Source: Microbacteriaceae bacterium UBA6152
GTDB lineage: Bacteria; Actinomycetota; Actinomycetes; Actinomycetales; Microbacteriaceae
NCBI GenBank assembly: GCA_002423075.1
Contig: DIUS01000023.1
Location: forward strand, 6,764-12,137
DNA: 5,374 bases
Direction: 5' to 3'
Shown here: piece by piece, positions 1 through 5,374 of the stretch
Position numbering within the stretch: the stretch's first letter is position 1
Layout: every line of letters starts with the position of its first letter
Program-made: the position numbers and the translations under genes
Notes under the pieces: model-generated
Told to the model about the DNA's origin: nothing
Databases searched by the model: none
Seen by the model: the letters and a program-made list of their open reading frames with translations, nothing else

Positions 1-1108
1 CGGGGTCGGGGTCATCGTCGTCTCGATTCAGGCCTATCTGCCCGAGTTCGTGGTCTGGCCGGCGTTGCTCGTGCTCGTGCCGATGGTCGTGCTACTCGCT
101 CTGCTCGAACGTGCACCCTCGTCGTTCATCGCCGCGAGCTATCTCGTCATCGGCGGGCTCTGCGTGTTCTGGTACACGCTCATTGCCTCGATTCAGCTCG
201 ACACCCCCGTCGCCAACGACGACTACACGATTGTGCTGCTCAAGGTTGCGCTCATCTTGGTCGTCGGCGCGGGACCGCGGCTCGGGGCCTCGATGGCGTG
301 GACCACCGCGGGCTTCGCCATCGGTGAGCTCGCCTCGTACCTCGCGCTGCTGTGGCTGGGATCACCCTGGCGCATCGACGTGACCACCATCGTCGTGTGG
401 TTCATCGTCGTCGGGTTGCTAGCGGTGCTGCGCGTCGACCTGCTCACCTCGCGAGACTCGCAGATCGAGCTGTATCGAGCCGCACGCGACGAGATGCTCG
501 CCGACGTGCGCCGCACCTTCGAGGCTCGGGCAACGGCGCTGTTGCATGACACCGTGCTCAACCAGCTCGCCGTCATCACGACGACGCAGCGCACATTGTC
601 GCCCGGAGCGCGAGCGGGAATCCGCGCCGACCTCGCCCTCATCGTGGGCCAAGAGTGGTTCGATGTCGGCGACGAGGTGGAGCGCGCGTCGGGTGAGCGT
701 GCGCAGCGATTGCGGGCTGCGATCGACGAGGCCGCAGCGGGAGTTGTCACGGTCGAGCTCACGCCCGACGAGGGCGCGCTCGACGCGCTCGACGGCGAAG
801 CCTTTGACGAGTTCAGCCGCGCTATCGCGCAGTGCATCGCCAACGTGCGCCGGCACGCGGGCACCGATGCCGCCGAAGTCATGTTGGGTAGCAGCCTCAC
901 CGAGGTATCGGCCATGGTCATCGACGACGGTCGAGGTTTCGCGCTCGACGAGCGCACCGACGGGCGGCTCGGCGTCGGCACGAGCATCGTCGGGCGGCTC
1001 GAGACGATCGGCGGCTCTGCGGTGGTCTGGTCGCAGCCCGGCAAGGGAACCTCGGTGCTGCTACGAGCGCCGGTGCGGGCTTCGAGCGACGGCGAGGGCA
1101 CATCGTGA
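1..1108 (+). CDS. Membrane sensor histidine kinase, 5'-truncated by window edge
   Basis: This is a sensor kinase expected to autophosphorylate on His and pass the phosphate to the response regulator two genes downstream. The frame is open from base 2, and the residues before the GTG at 50 (GVGVIVVSIQAYLPEF) look like membrane-protein coding sequence with no ribosome binding site, so the true start lies upstream. Numbering from that GTG, hydrophobic segments lie near residues 3-20, 26-47, 61-74, 80-103 and 111-127 with no sizeable extracellular domain, suggesting sensing within or at the membrane. A dimerisation helix follows with phosphoacceptor H166 in LLHDTVLNQL. The HATPase domain has N265 (N box, IANVRRH), G1 box DDGRGF at 292-297 and G2 box GVGTSIVGR at 308-316, and ends in GKGTSVLL. 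All catalytic motifs appear intact, so I call it an active kinase of the NarL-partner type. The stimulus is unknown. The stop overlaps the next start by 4 nt. Confidence 0.88.
   Translation, partial: GVGVIVVSIQAYLPEFVVWPALLVLVPMVVLLALLERAPSSFIAASYLVIGGLCVFWYTLIASIQLDTPVANDDYTIVLLKVALILVVGAGPRLGASMAWTTAGFAIGELASYLALLWLGSPWRIDVTTIVVWFIVVGLLAVLRVDLLTSRDSQIELYRAARDEMLADVRRTFEARATALLHDTVLNQLAVITTTQRTLSPGARAGIRADLALIVGQEWFDVGDEVERASGERAQRLRAAIDEAAAGVVTVELTPDEGALDALDGEAFDEFSRAIAQCIANVRRHAGTDAAEVMLGSSLTEVSAMVIDDGRGFALDERTDGRLGVGTSIVGRLETIGGSAVVWSQPGKGTSVLLRAPVRASSDGEGTS
1094..1098 (+). promoter_or_regulatory. Ribosome binding site for the GTG start at 1105
   Basis: GAGGG lies six bases before the GTG at 1105, inside the last codons of the upstream kinase gene. 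It supports 1105 as the start of the second membrane protein, alongside the GTGA stop/start overlap. The call rests on sequence and spacing only. Confidence 0.5.
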
Positions 1109-2286
1109 TCGTCGACCGTTTACCGCTCGCGCCAGCGCTCTCACCCGCAGAGATCACTCTCGAGCGGCTCGATCCGCTCTCAGCGGCAGCCGCCCGGCCG
1201 GTGACGACGGGCGCTGCGATTCTCGCCTTGGCGATACCGCCGATCGCCGTCGCGACCCGGTGGTCAGAGGTCGTCGCGCCCGCCTGGCTCGCCGCCTCGC
1301 TACTCGCGCTCGTCGGCGCCGTCTGGCTCATGCTCGATCGATCACGCGTCTCGAGGCCCGTCTGGAAGGCGCCGTCGGCTCAGGCGCTGCAGTTGTTGCT
1401 CATCGTCATGACGGTGACGAGCGTGCTGTCGACCCTGGGGGCCAACCTTGCGGTGCGCGACGACTGGGCCCCGCTCGTCACCGGCATCGTGCTCATCGCG
1501 CTGACCCCCTATCGGCCAGAGCGCGAGATCGCGCTCTGGGCCGTCGTGCACACGCTCCTCTGCGCGATGCTCGGCATGCTGCAGGCGCCGTGGGCGGTGA
1601 CCGACGTTCCGACCCTGACCTATGCCGTTACCGGATCGCTGCCCGTCGCCGCACTCGGTTTCGCGGCCGCGGCCTACGCCCACTCGCTCAACGGCTCGAT
1701 CGTGCGGTGGCAGCGGCACGCCTGGGCTGCCGCCGGGGCGACCGCGGTCGACCAGCGGGGCAGCGTCGCACGCTCGGTACAGCAGCAGCGCATCACGACG
1801 CTCAATCGTGAGGTAGTGCCCTACCTCAGTGCTGTCGTCGACGCCGACGAGCTCACTGACGGTGATCGCGATGAAGCGCGACGGCTCGCGCGAGCCATTC
1901 GCGCGCTGCTCGTTGCCGATGTCGAGCGCGGGTGGGCCGCCACGCTGCTCGAGGATCTCGTCGGGCGGCATCCGCGCCTCAACATCGTGGCGCGAGCTGA
2001 CGACCCGCACGACGTCGGCAGTGCGGCGACACTCGAGCAGCGCACGCTGCTGCGCGCAATCGGCGAGCTCAGCATCCGTCGACTGGCCGCGACCGAGATC
2101 GACCTGCGGTTGCGCTCGCACGAGGGGCGGCTGCAGGTGCAGTGGCTCATCGCCACACCGAAGCCGACCGCCGACGCGCTGCGTGAGCTGCGGGGGGTCC
2201 TCGAGCTCGTGCGCGGCGTCACCGAGCGCTCATCTGCGGCCCGACGAGATGGCCGAATCGCTCTAGAGTTTGAATATGGATTCTGA
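1105..2286 (+). CDS. Multi-pass membrane protein, probable degenerate histidine kinase (pseudokinase)
   Basis: This is a 393-aa protein with about six hydrophobic segments (near residues 34-50, 58-77, 93-113, 121-134, 141-160, 171-191) and a cytoplasmic C-terminal half. Its layout mirrors the preceding kinase. An ungapped comparison of LNREVVPYLSAVV with LLHDTVLNQLAVI in the neighbour puts R235-E236 where the kinase has H166-D167. Further on, RAIGELSIRRL (from 317) aligns with RAIAQCIANVRR, putting R325 at the N-box Asn. No DDGxG or GxGxS box is visible, although a final strand (RIALEFEY) resembles the end of an HATPase fold. It should therefore neither bind ATP canonically nor be phosphorylated. 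A role as a sensory or regulatory partner of the intact kinase, perhaps in a heterodimer, is inference. It starts at GTG within a GTGA overlap, with a GAGGG site upstream, and overlaps the regulator gene by 11 nt. Without the context it would be a hypothetical membrane protein. Confidence 0.8.
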   Translation: MIVDRLPLAPALSPAEITLERLDPLSAAAARPVTTGAAILALAIPPIAVATRWSEVVAPAWLAASLLALVGAVWLMLDRSRVSRPVWKAPSAQALQLLLIVMTVTSVLSTLGANLAVRDDWAPLVTGIVLIALTPYRPEREIALWAVVHTLLCAMLGMLQAPWAVTDVPTLTYAVTGSLPVAALGFAAAAYAHSLNGSIVRWQRHAWAAAGATAVDQRGSVARSVQQQRITTLNREVVPYLSAVVDADELTDGDRDEARRLARAIRALLVADVERGWAATLLEDLVGRHPRLNIVARADDPHDVGSAATLEQRTLLRAIGELSIRRLAATEIDLRLRSHEGRLQVQWLIATPKPTADALRELRGVLELVRGVTERSSAARRDGRIALEFEYGF

Positions 2287-2938
2287 CGCGCGCCCGGCCT
2301 CTCGGGTTCGCCTCGCGATTCTCGACGACCACGAACTACTGCTCGACAGCCTCGCGAGCTGGATCGCCGCGCATGCACTCGACTTCGAGCTCGTACTGAC
2401 GGCGCCGACCTGGTTCGAGCTCGTGCAGAGCGATCAGTTTCCGACCGACCTCGTGCTGCTCGACTTTCAGTTGCAAGAGCCTGTCTCGATCGAGGCGCGC
2501 GTGCGCACATGCCGCGCCGCGGGAGCGAAGGTCATCGTGCTCACGAGCCTCGACACCGCCGAGGCACGCGATCGGGCCTTCGAAGCCGGAGCCTCCGCTT
2601 TCCTGTCGAAGGCCATGCCGCTGGGCGAAGTCATGGAGGCGGCCCGCCGTGTCATGGGGATGGAACTCACGGGCGAACCCGTGCGCGACTGGCGGCCCCT
2701 GCCCAAGGGTGCTCAGCACCCGGCTCGACCAAAGCTCTCGGTCAGCGAGAAGGAAGCCCTGTCGCTCTATGCGAACGGCAGCAGCATGAGCGACGTGGCG
2801 GCGCAGATGAACGTGCAGTATGAGACGGCGAAGACCTATGTGCGCCGCGTGCGCGAGAAGTACGCGAAGGCGGGCCGCCCGTCGAGCACGAAGGCCGAGC
2901 TCATGCGCCGCGCCGCCGAAGACGGATACTTGCTCTGA
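2276..2938 (+). CDS. NarL/FixJ-family response regulator (REC + LuxR-type HTH)
   Basis: This is a 220-aa transcription regulator, the likely output of the upstream kinase. The receiver domain (about 11-128) has the acidic pair D17-D18 (LDDHE), phosphoacceptor D63 (LLDFQL), T90 (VLTS) and K112 (LSK), so phosphorylation chemistry looks intact. A linker leads to a LuxR-type helix-turn-helix at about 153-212 (LSVSEKEAL, then SDVAAQMNV and YETAKTYVRRVREKY, the last being the recognition helix). The Met-Pro usually found after the phosphorylated Asp in many receivers is absent (DFQLQEP), which is not rare in this family. I chose ATG 2276, which has a weak TAGAG seven bases upstream, over an in-frame TTG at 2270. 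The start lies 11 nt inside the preceding gene, implying coupled translation, and the stop shares one base with the tdk start (TGATG). Target genes are not evident; autoregulation of the operon is possible, but its promoter lies outside the window. Confidence 0.93.
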   Translation: MDSDARPASRVRLAILDDHELLLDSLASWIAAHALDFELVLTAPTWFELVQSDQFPTDLVLLDFQLQEPVSIEARVRTCRAAGAKVIVLTSLDTAEARDRAFEAGASAFLSKAMPLGEVMEAARRVMGMELTGEPVRDWRPLPKGAQHPARPKLSVSEKEALSLYANGSSMSDVAAQMNVQYETAKTYVRRVREKYAKAGRPSSTKAELMRRAAEDGYLL

Positions 2939-3609
2939 TGGCGAAGCTCTACTTTCGCTACGGTGCGATGAACAGCGGCAAGAGCACCTCGCTGCTGCAG
3001 GCCGCCTACAACTACGAAGAGCGCTCGCAGACCGTCGTGCTCGCCAAGCCGCGTATCGACACTAAAGGCGACCAGACCATCGTGTCGCGGCTCGGCGTGA
3101 CGCGTCCGGTCGACTTCACGATCGATGTCGATGACGACGTCTACACGCGCTTTCAGAGCCATCGCGCGGCGATCGTGCGGCAGACCGGCACCGACGTGTC
3201 GTGCCTGCTCGTCGACGAGGCGCAGTTTCTCAGCATGCAGCAGGTCGACGATCTGCTGCGCATCGCGATTCGTGAAGACGTGCCGGTGCTCGCCTACGGC
3301 ATCCGCACCGACTTCCAGACCGTCGCCTTTCCGGGCAGCCGTCGCCTGCTCGAGGTCGCGCACTCGCTCGAAGAGCTCAAGACCATCTGCCGCTGTGGCC
3401 GCAAGGCCATCTTCAACGCTCGCTCGATCGACGGCGTGTTCGTCTTCGACGGCGACCAAGTGGCGATCGACGGCGTCGACGTCACCTACGAGAGCCTCTG
3501 TGGCGCCTGCTACCTCGACGAGTCCGGCGGGTCGCTCGCCTCGGGCTGGCGAGCGCCCGTGGGGCTGGATGCTGCGCTCGAGCAGGGCCCCGACGCCGAC
3601 TTCAGCTGA
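2938..3609 (+). CDS. tdk: Thymidine kinase (EC 2.7.1.21)
   Basis: It phosphorylates thymidine to dTMP with ATP in the cytoplasmic pyrimidine salvage pathway. The 223-aa length is a little above the roughly 205 aa of E. coli Tdk, because of a short C-terminal tail (from about 193) with no recognised motif. The N-terminus LYFRYGAMNSGKST carries the P-loop at 9-17. The Walker B/catalytic motif is DEAQF at 93-97, with E94 the expected catalytic base. AYGIRTDFQ follows, and LEELKTICRCGRKA closely matches the E. coli-type segment. The zinc site is C151, C153, C188 and C191 (SLCGAC), forming the lasso domain seen in type II thymidine kinases. The ATG shares its A with the regulator's TGA, so translation is probably coupled and tdk is probably expressed with the two-component system. 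Its link to that system is unexplained. I see no promoter of its own. Confidence 0.96.
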   Translation: MAKLYFRYGAMNSGKSTSLLQAAYNYEERSQTVVLAKPRIDTKGDQTIVSRLGVTRPVDFTIDVDDDVYTRFQSHRAAIVRQTGTDVSCLLVDEAQFLSMQQVDDLLRIAIREDVPVLAYGIRTDFQTVAFPGSRRLLEVAHSLEELKTICRCGRKAIFNARSIDGVFVFDGDQVAIDGVDVTYESLCGACYLDESGGSLASGWRAPVGLDAALEQGPDADFS

Positions 3610-3642
3610 ACCACGGCGCTCTGCGAGCCTCGAGAGACAGCA

Positions 3643-3670
3643 ATCGGGACCGCCTGCAGGCGATCCCGAT
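3643..3670 (-). terminator. Inverted repeat between convergent units, probable terminator
   Basis: Arms ATCGGGA+CGCC and GGCG+TCCCGAT flank a TGCA loop, separated by one unpaired position on each side. Read on the plus strand, that position is a C/A mismatch (3650 against 3663). On the minus strand it becomes a U-G wobble, giving an uninterrupted 12-bp stem. The hairpin begins 8 nt after the tRNA-Pro 3' end and is followed on the minus strand by the moderately T-rich TGCTGTCTCTC; the plus-strand side (CACACGAGTC) has no T run. It therefore best fits termination of the tRNA/phosphoesterase transcript, while possibly also slowing the tdk message. There is no classical U tract on either side. 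Confidence 0.6.
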
Positions 3671-3678
3671 CACACGAG

Positions 3679-3752
3679 TCGGGGTAACAGGATTTGAACC
3701 TGCGGCCTCGTCGTCCCGAACGACGCGCGCTACCAAGCTGCGCCATACCCCG
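3679..3752 (-). tRNA. tRNA-Pro (anticodon CGG)
   Basis: The minus strand folds into a complete 74-nt cloverleaf. The acceptor arms CGGGGTA and TACCCCG pair over 7 bp, with discriminator A. The D stem is GCGC/GCGC around AGCTTGGTA. The anticodon stem is CGTCG/CGACG with loop TTCGGGA, so bases 34-36 are CGG, reading the Pro codon CCG, with G at 37 as is usual for tRNA-Pro. The variable loop is AGGCC. The T arm is GCAGG/CCTGT around TTCAAAT, with one G-T pair. CCA is not encoded; CTC follows the discriminator. The gene starts 30 nt after the metallophosphoesterase stop with no terminator between them and no convincing promoter, so it may be cut from a longer transcript. CCG is a frequent codon in high-GC genomes, which makes this an important tRNA. 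Confidence 0.95.
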
Positions 3753-3782
3753 GTGCCGCCCCGAATGAACCAGGGCAACCCG

Positions 3783-4733
3783 TCAAGAATAGCCGATGTC
3801 GTCGGCCACGAGCGTCACGAGCACAGCCTCGGGCGGGCAGGCGAAGCGGATCGGTGCGTAGATCGAGGTTCCGATGCCCGCCGACACGTTCAGGTACGAC
3901 GCCTTGTGCGCGTGGTGCCACATCGACAGCGAGCGTGCGCGGTCTCGCGGCAGGTCGCAGTTGGTGATGAGCGCGCCGAAGCCCGGCAGGCATACCTGAC
4001 CGCCGTGCGTGTGCCCCGCGAAGATCACATCGGTGTTCTGCGTCGCAAAGGCGTTGAGCACACGCTGGTAGGGCGCGTGCGTGACGCCGATCATGACGGC
4101 AGGGTCGTCGGTGTCGTCGTCGTCCAGTTCGCGCAGCGCGTCGACGAGGGCCGGCAGTCGATCGAGCCGATCCCACCCGCGGTGCGCGTCGTTCGTGCCC
4201 ATGAACTCGAGGATTGAGCCGTTAATGGTGAGCTGGCCCACGCTGTTGTTGAGGTCAATCCAGCCGAGGTGGTCGCGCAGCAGTGCCTCGAGCGCCTCGG
4301 TGTCGAGACGCTCCGCCGTGGCCGTCTCGCCCTTCGACGGGCCGGTGAGGTAGGCGAAGGGGTTTTTCGGCGTGGGGGCGAAGTAGTCGTTCGACCCGTG
4401 CACGAAGACTCCCGGCACGCTGTCGAAGACGCTGAGGGCCTCGGAGAGGGCCGGAAGAGCATCCGCGTGCCCGAGATTGTCACCGGTGTTCACGACGAGG
4501 TGTGGTTTCAGGTTCGCGAGTGAGCGCACCCACTGCACCTTGCCGCGCTGCCAGGGGGCGAGGTGCAGGTCGCTGAGATGCAGCACCCTGATCGGGTCGG
4601 CGCCCGGCGACAGCACAGGGACGACTTCGCGCCGCACTCGGTAGGCGCGACGCTCGATCGCGATGCCGTACACGGCCGCGGCCGCCGCCATCCCGAGGGA
4701 GGCGGCGGCCGCGATGCGAGCTACTCGGGTCAC
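3783..4733 (-). CDS. Membrane-anchored metallophosphoesterase (YkuE-like)
   Basis: This is a 316-aa calcineurin-like phosphoesterase. The N-terminus (about residues 5-26, Ala-rich) is one hydrophobic segment followed by an Arg-rich stretch (ERRAYRVRR), so it is probably an N-terminal anchor. Metal-binding motifs appear in the usual order: D55-x-H57 (SDLHL), G84-D85-N86 (NTGDN), G113-S114-N115-D116 (HGSNDYF), H219 (VTHAPYQ) and G240-H241-T242-H243 (AGHTHGGQ). The third motif has Asp where the classic GNHD/E has His, so that His is missing while the metal-ligand Asn is kept. The substrate cannot be read from the sequence; relatives act on phosphoesters, and a cell-envelope role is suggested by the neighbouring penicillin-binding protein. 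It starts at GTG within a GTGA overlap with that gene's stop, and no good ribosome binding site is visible, so coupling is likely. The ATG at residue 15 is a weaker alternative because it would cut into the anchor. Confidence 0.9.
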   Translation of the reverse strand: MTRVARIAAAASLGMAAAAAVYGIAIERRAYRVRREVVPVLSPGADPIRVLHLSDLHLAPWQRGKVQWVRSLANLKPHLVVNTGDNLGHADALPALSEALSVFDSVPGVFVHGSNDYFAPTPKNPFAYLTGPSKGETATAERLDTEALEALLRDHLGWIDLNNSVGQLTINGSILEFMGTNDAHRGWDRLDRLPALVDALRELDDDDTDDPAVMIGVTHAPYQRVLNAFATQNTDVIFAGHTHGGQVCLPGFGALITNCDLPRDRARSLSMWHHAHKASYLNVSAGIGTSIYAPIRFACPPEAVLVTLVADDIGYS

Positions 4734-5374
4734 GAGCAGTCGAGTCGTGCCACTGTCAGCGTGATGCCGGTTTCGTATTTGACCTTCGAGCCTGCTGAGG
4801 GGCTCTGCTGGGTCACAATGCCATCCTGAGCGGGGTCTCCGCCCTCTTCCACCGGCGGAATCTCGGCACAGAACTCGCCCAGGTTCGTGAAGCCTGCGTC
4901 GTTGAGGGTACTGACCGCGGTGTCGAAATCGAGACCCACCACGTTCGGCAGATTGATGAGGTTGCCACGACTGATCGTGACCTTCACCGTCATGCCGCGC
5001 GCGAGCAGAGTTCCTGGGGCATAGTTGGCGCCCGTGACGACACCCTCGGGCAACGCGGAGTCAGCCTGACCGCCGACCGCGAACCTGAACCCGAGGCCCT
5101 CCAGCAGCGCCTTGGCCTGCTCCTGCGTCTGGCCAGCGAGGTCGGGCATCTTCACGCCCGAGCCGACCTGAAGTCGCGCCGGCGGAGCGGGGAACCCGCT
5201 GCCGCCGTACTGAGCGTTGACGGCGGCCATGATCGGACGGAAGATGTCGTGGCGCAACGCCGAGCCGCTCGGGTAGCGCTGCATCGACACCTTGCCAGTG
5301 ACGTTGCCGACCCACACGGCGGTCGCGACCTCGGTCGTGGTGCCGACCATCCAGGTCTGGTTCCACGAGTCGGT
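4730..5374 (-). CDS. Bifunctional PonA-type penicillin-binding protein, C-terminal part with two PASTA domains (5' end outside window)
   Basis: Only the last 214 codons are visible; the frame is open to the window edge. The first residues, TDSWNQTWMVGTT and then ATAVWVGN, match the stretch just after the KTG motif of class A PBP transpeptidase domains, and LRHDIFRPIMAAVN is the usual end of that domain. The active-site Ser and the glycosyltransferase domain lie outside the window, so the class A assignment is inferred from this tail and the gene order. After a Pro-rich linker come two PASTA repeats: PASTA 1 at about 4964-5158 (starting VKMPDLAGQ) and PASTA 2 at about 4745-4963 (starting LPNVVGLDF). 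PASTA domains are extracellular and bind muropeptides or the cell wall in some proteins. PASTA 2 has a Cys about 45 residues before the end and a Cys at the second-last position (LDCS). The gene overlaps the phosphoesterase by 4 nt, like ponA2-Rv3683 in M. tuberculosis. The internal ATG at 5350 is not a start. Confidence 0.88.
   Translation of the reverse strand, partial: TDSWNQTWMVGTTTEVATAVWVGNVTGKVSMQRYPSGSALRHDIFRPIMAAVNAQYGGSGFPAPPARLQVGSGVKMPDLAGQTQEQAKALLEGLGFRFAVGGQADSALPEGVVTGANYAPGTLLARGMTVKVTISRGNLINLPNVVGLDFDTAVSTLNDAGFTNLGEFCAEIPPVEEGGDPAQDGIVTQQSPSAGSKVKYETGITLTVARLDCS

Noticed and set aside
50..52. GTG at 50 as the start of the histidine kinase
   Set aside because: The frame is open to the window edge, the upstream residues look coding, and there is no ribosome binding site; the gene is most likely truncated by the window.
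223..1101. Long minus-strand frame opposite the histidine kinase
   Set aside because: Ser/Arg/Pro-rich antisense shadow with no recognisable motif, opposite a well-supported coding region.
546..1811. Long plus-strand Arg/Ser-rich frame overlapping two real genes
   Set aside because: Shadow frame from high GC: composition is low-complexity Arg/Ser/Ala, and it lies out of frame over clear kinase-family genes.
2270..2272. TTG at 2270 as the start of the response regulator
   Set aside because: The ATG two codons later is the better codon and has a weak TAGAG at suitable spacing.
3601..3610. Perfect palindrome TTCAGCTGAA over the tdk stop codon
   Set aside because: It is short and has no loop or second copy nearby; it is likely chance.
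3781..3786. TTGACG on the minus strand as a -35 box for tRNA-Pro
   Set aside because: At 17-nt spacing the -10 position reads about CGGGGC, and the start point would fall at the tRNA 5' end. It also overlaps the phosphoesterase stop codon.
5348..5350. ATG at 5350 as the start of a stand-alone PASTA protein
   Set aside because: The codons upstream continue the PBP transpeptidase sequence (TDSWNQTW before MVG), so the Met is internal. A PknB-type kinase was also considered, but the sequence before the PASTA repeats is transpeptidase, not a membrane linker.

Overview
The window is high-GC, densely packed bacterial DNA with GTG starts and 1-11 nt gene overlaps. It most resembles a Micrococcales-type actinobacterium, possibly Microbacteriaceae; that placement is inferred from gene content and composition, not from a search. 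It holds six protein genes, one tRNA gene and one hairpin. Both outer genes are cut by the window edges. I see no mobile element, CRISPR array or long non-coding stretch; the largest gap between genes is about 70 bases.

Left part, plus strand (1-3609): four genes run head to tail with overlaps of 4, 11 and 1 nt, so they look like one translationally coupled operon. The order is (1) a membrane sensor histidine kinase with an intact phosphoacceptor His and ATP-binding motifs (5' end missing), (2) a second multi-pass membrane protein that appears to be a degenerate relative of the same kinase, (3) a NarL/LuxR-type response regulator with a complete receiver pocket, and (4) a thymidine kinase (tdk) of the E. 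coli-like type. The reading is a two-component system with a catalytic kinase, a pseudokinase partner and a DNA-binding regulator, with a nucleotide-salvage enzyme on the same message.

Middle (3610-3782): a strong inverted repeat lies between the convergent units. It pairs fully only in minus-strand RNA, so it best serves as the terminator of the minus-strand unit. Next to it is a tRNA-Pro gene (anticodon CGG) on the minus strand.

Right part, minus strand (3783-5374): the C-terminal end of a bifunctional (PonA-type) penicillin-binding protein with two PASTA domains is followed, with a 4-nt GTGA overlap, by a membrane-anchored metallophosphoesterase. tRNA-Pro follows only 30 nt later. The PBP-phosphoesterase pair recalls ponA2-Rv3683 of Mycobacterium tuberculosis and points to a conserved cell-wall module.

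Most of this is ordinary actinobacterial core genome. The least conventional element is the kinase/pseudokinase pair coupled to tdk.
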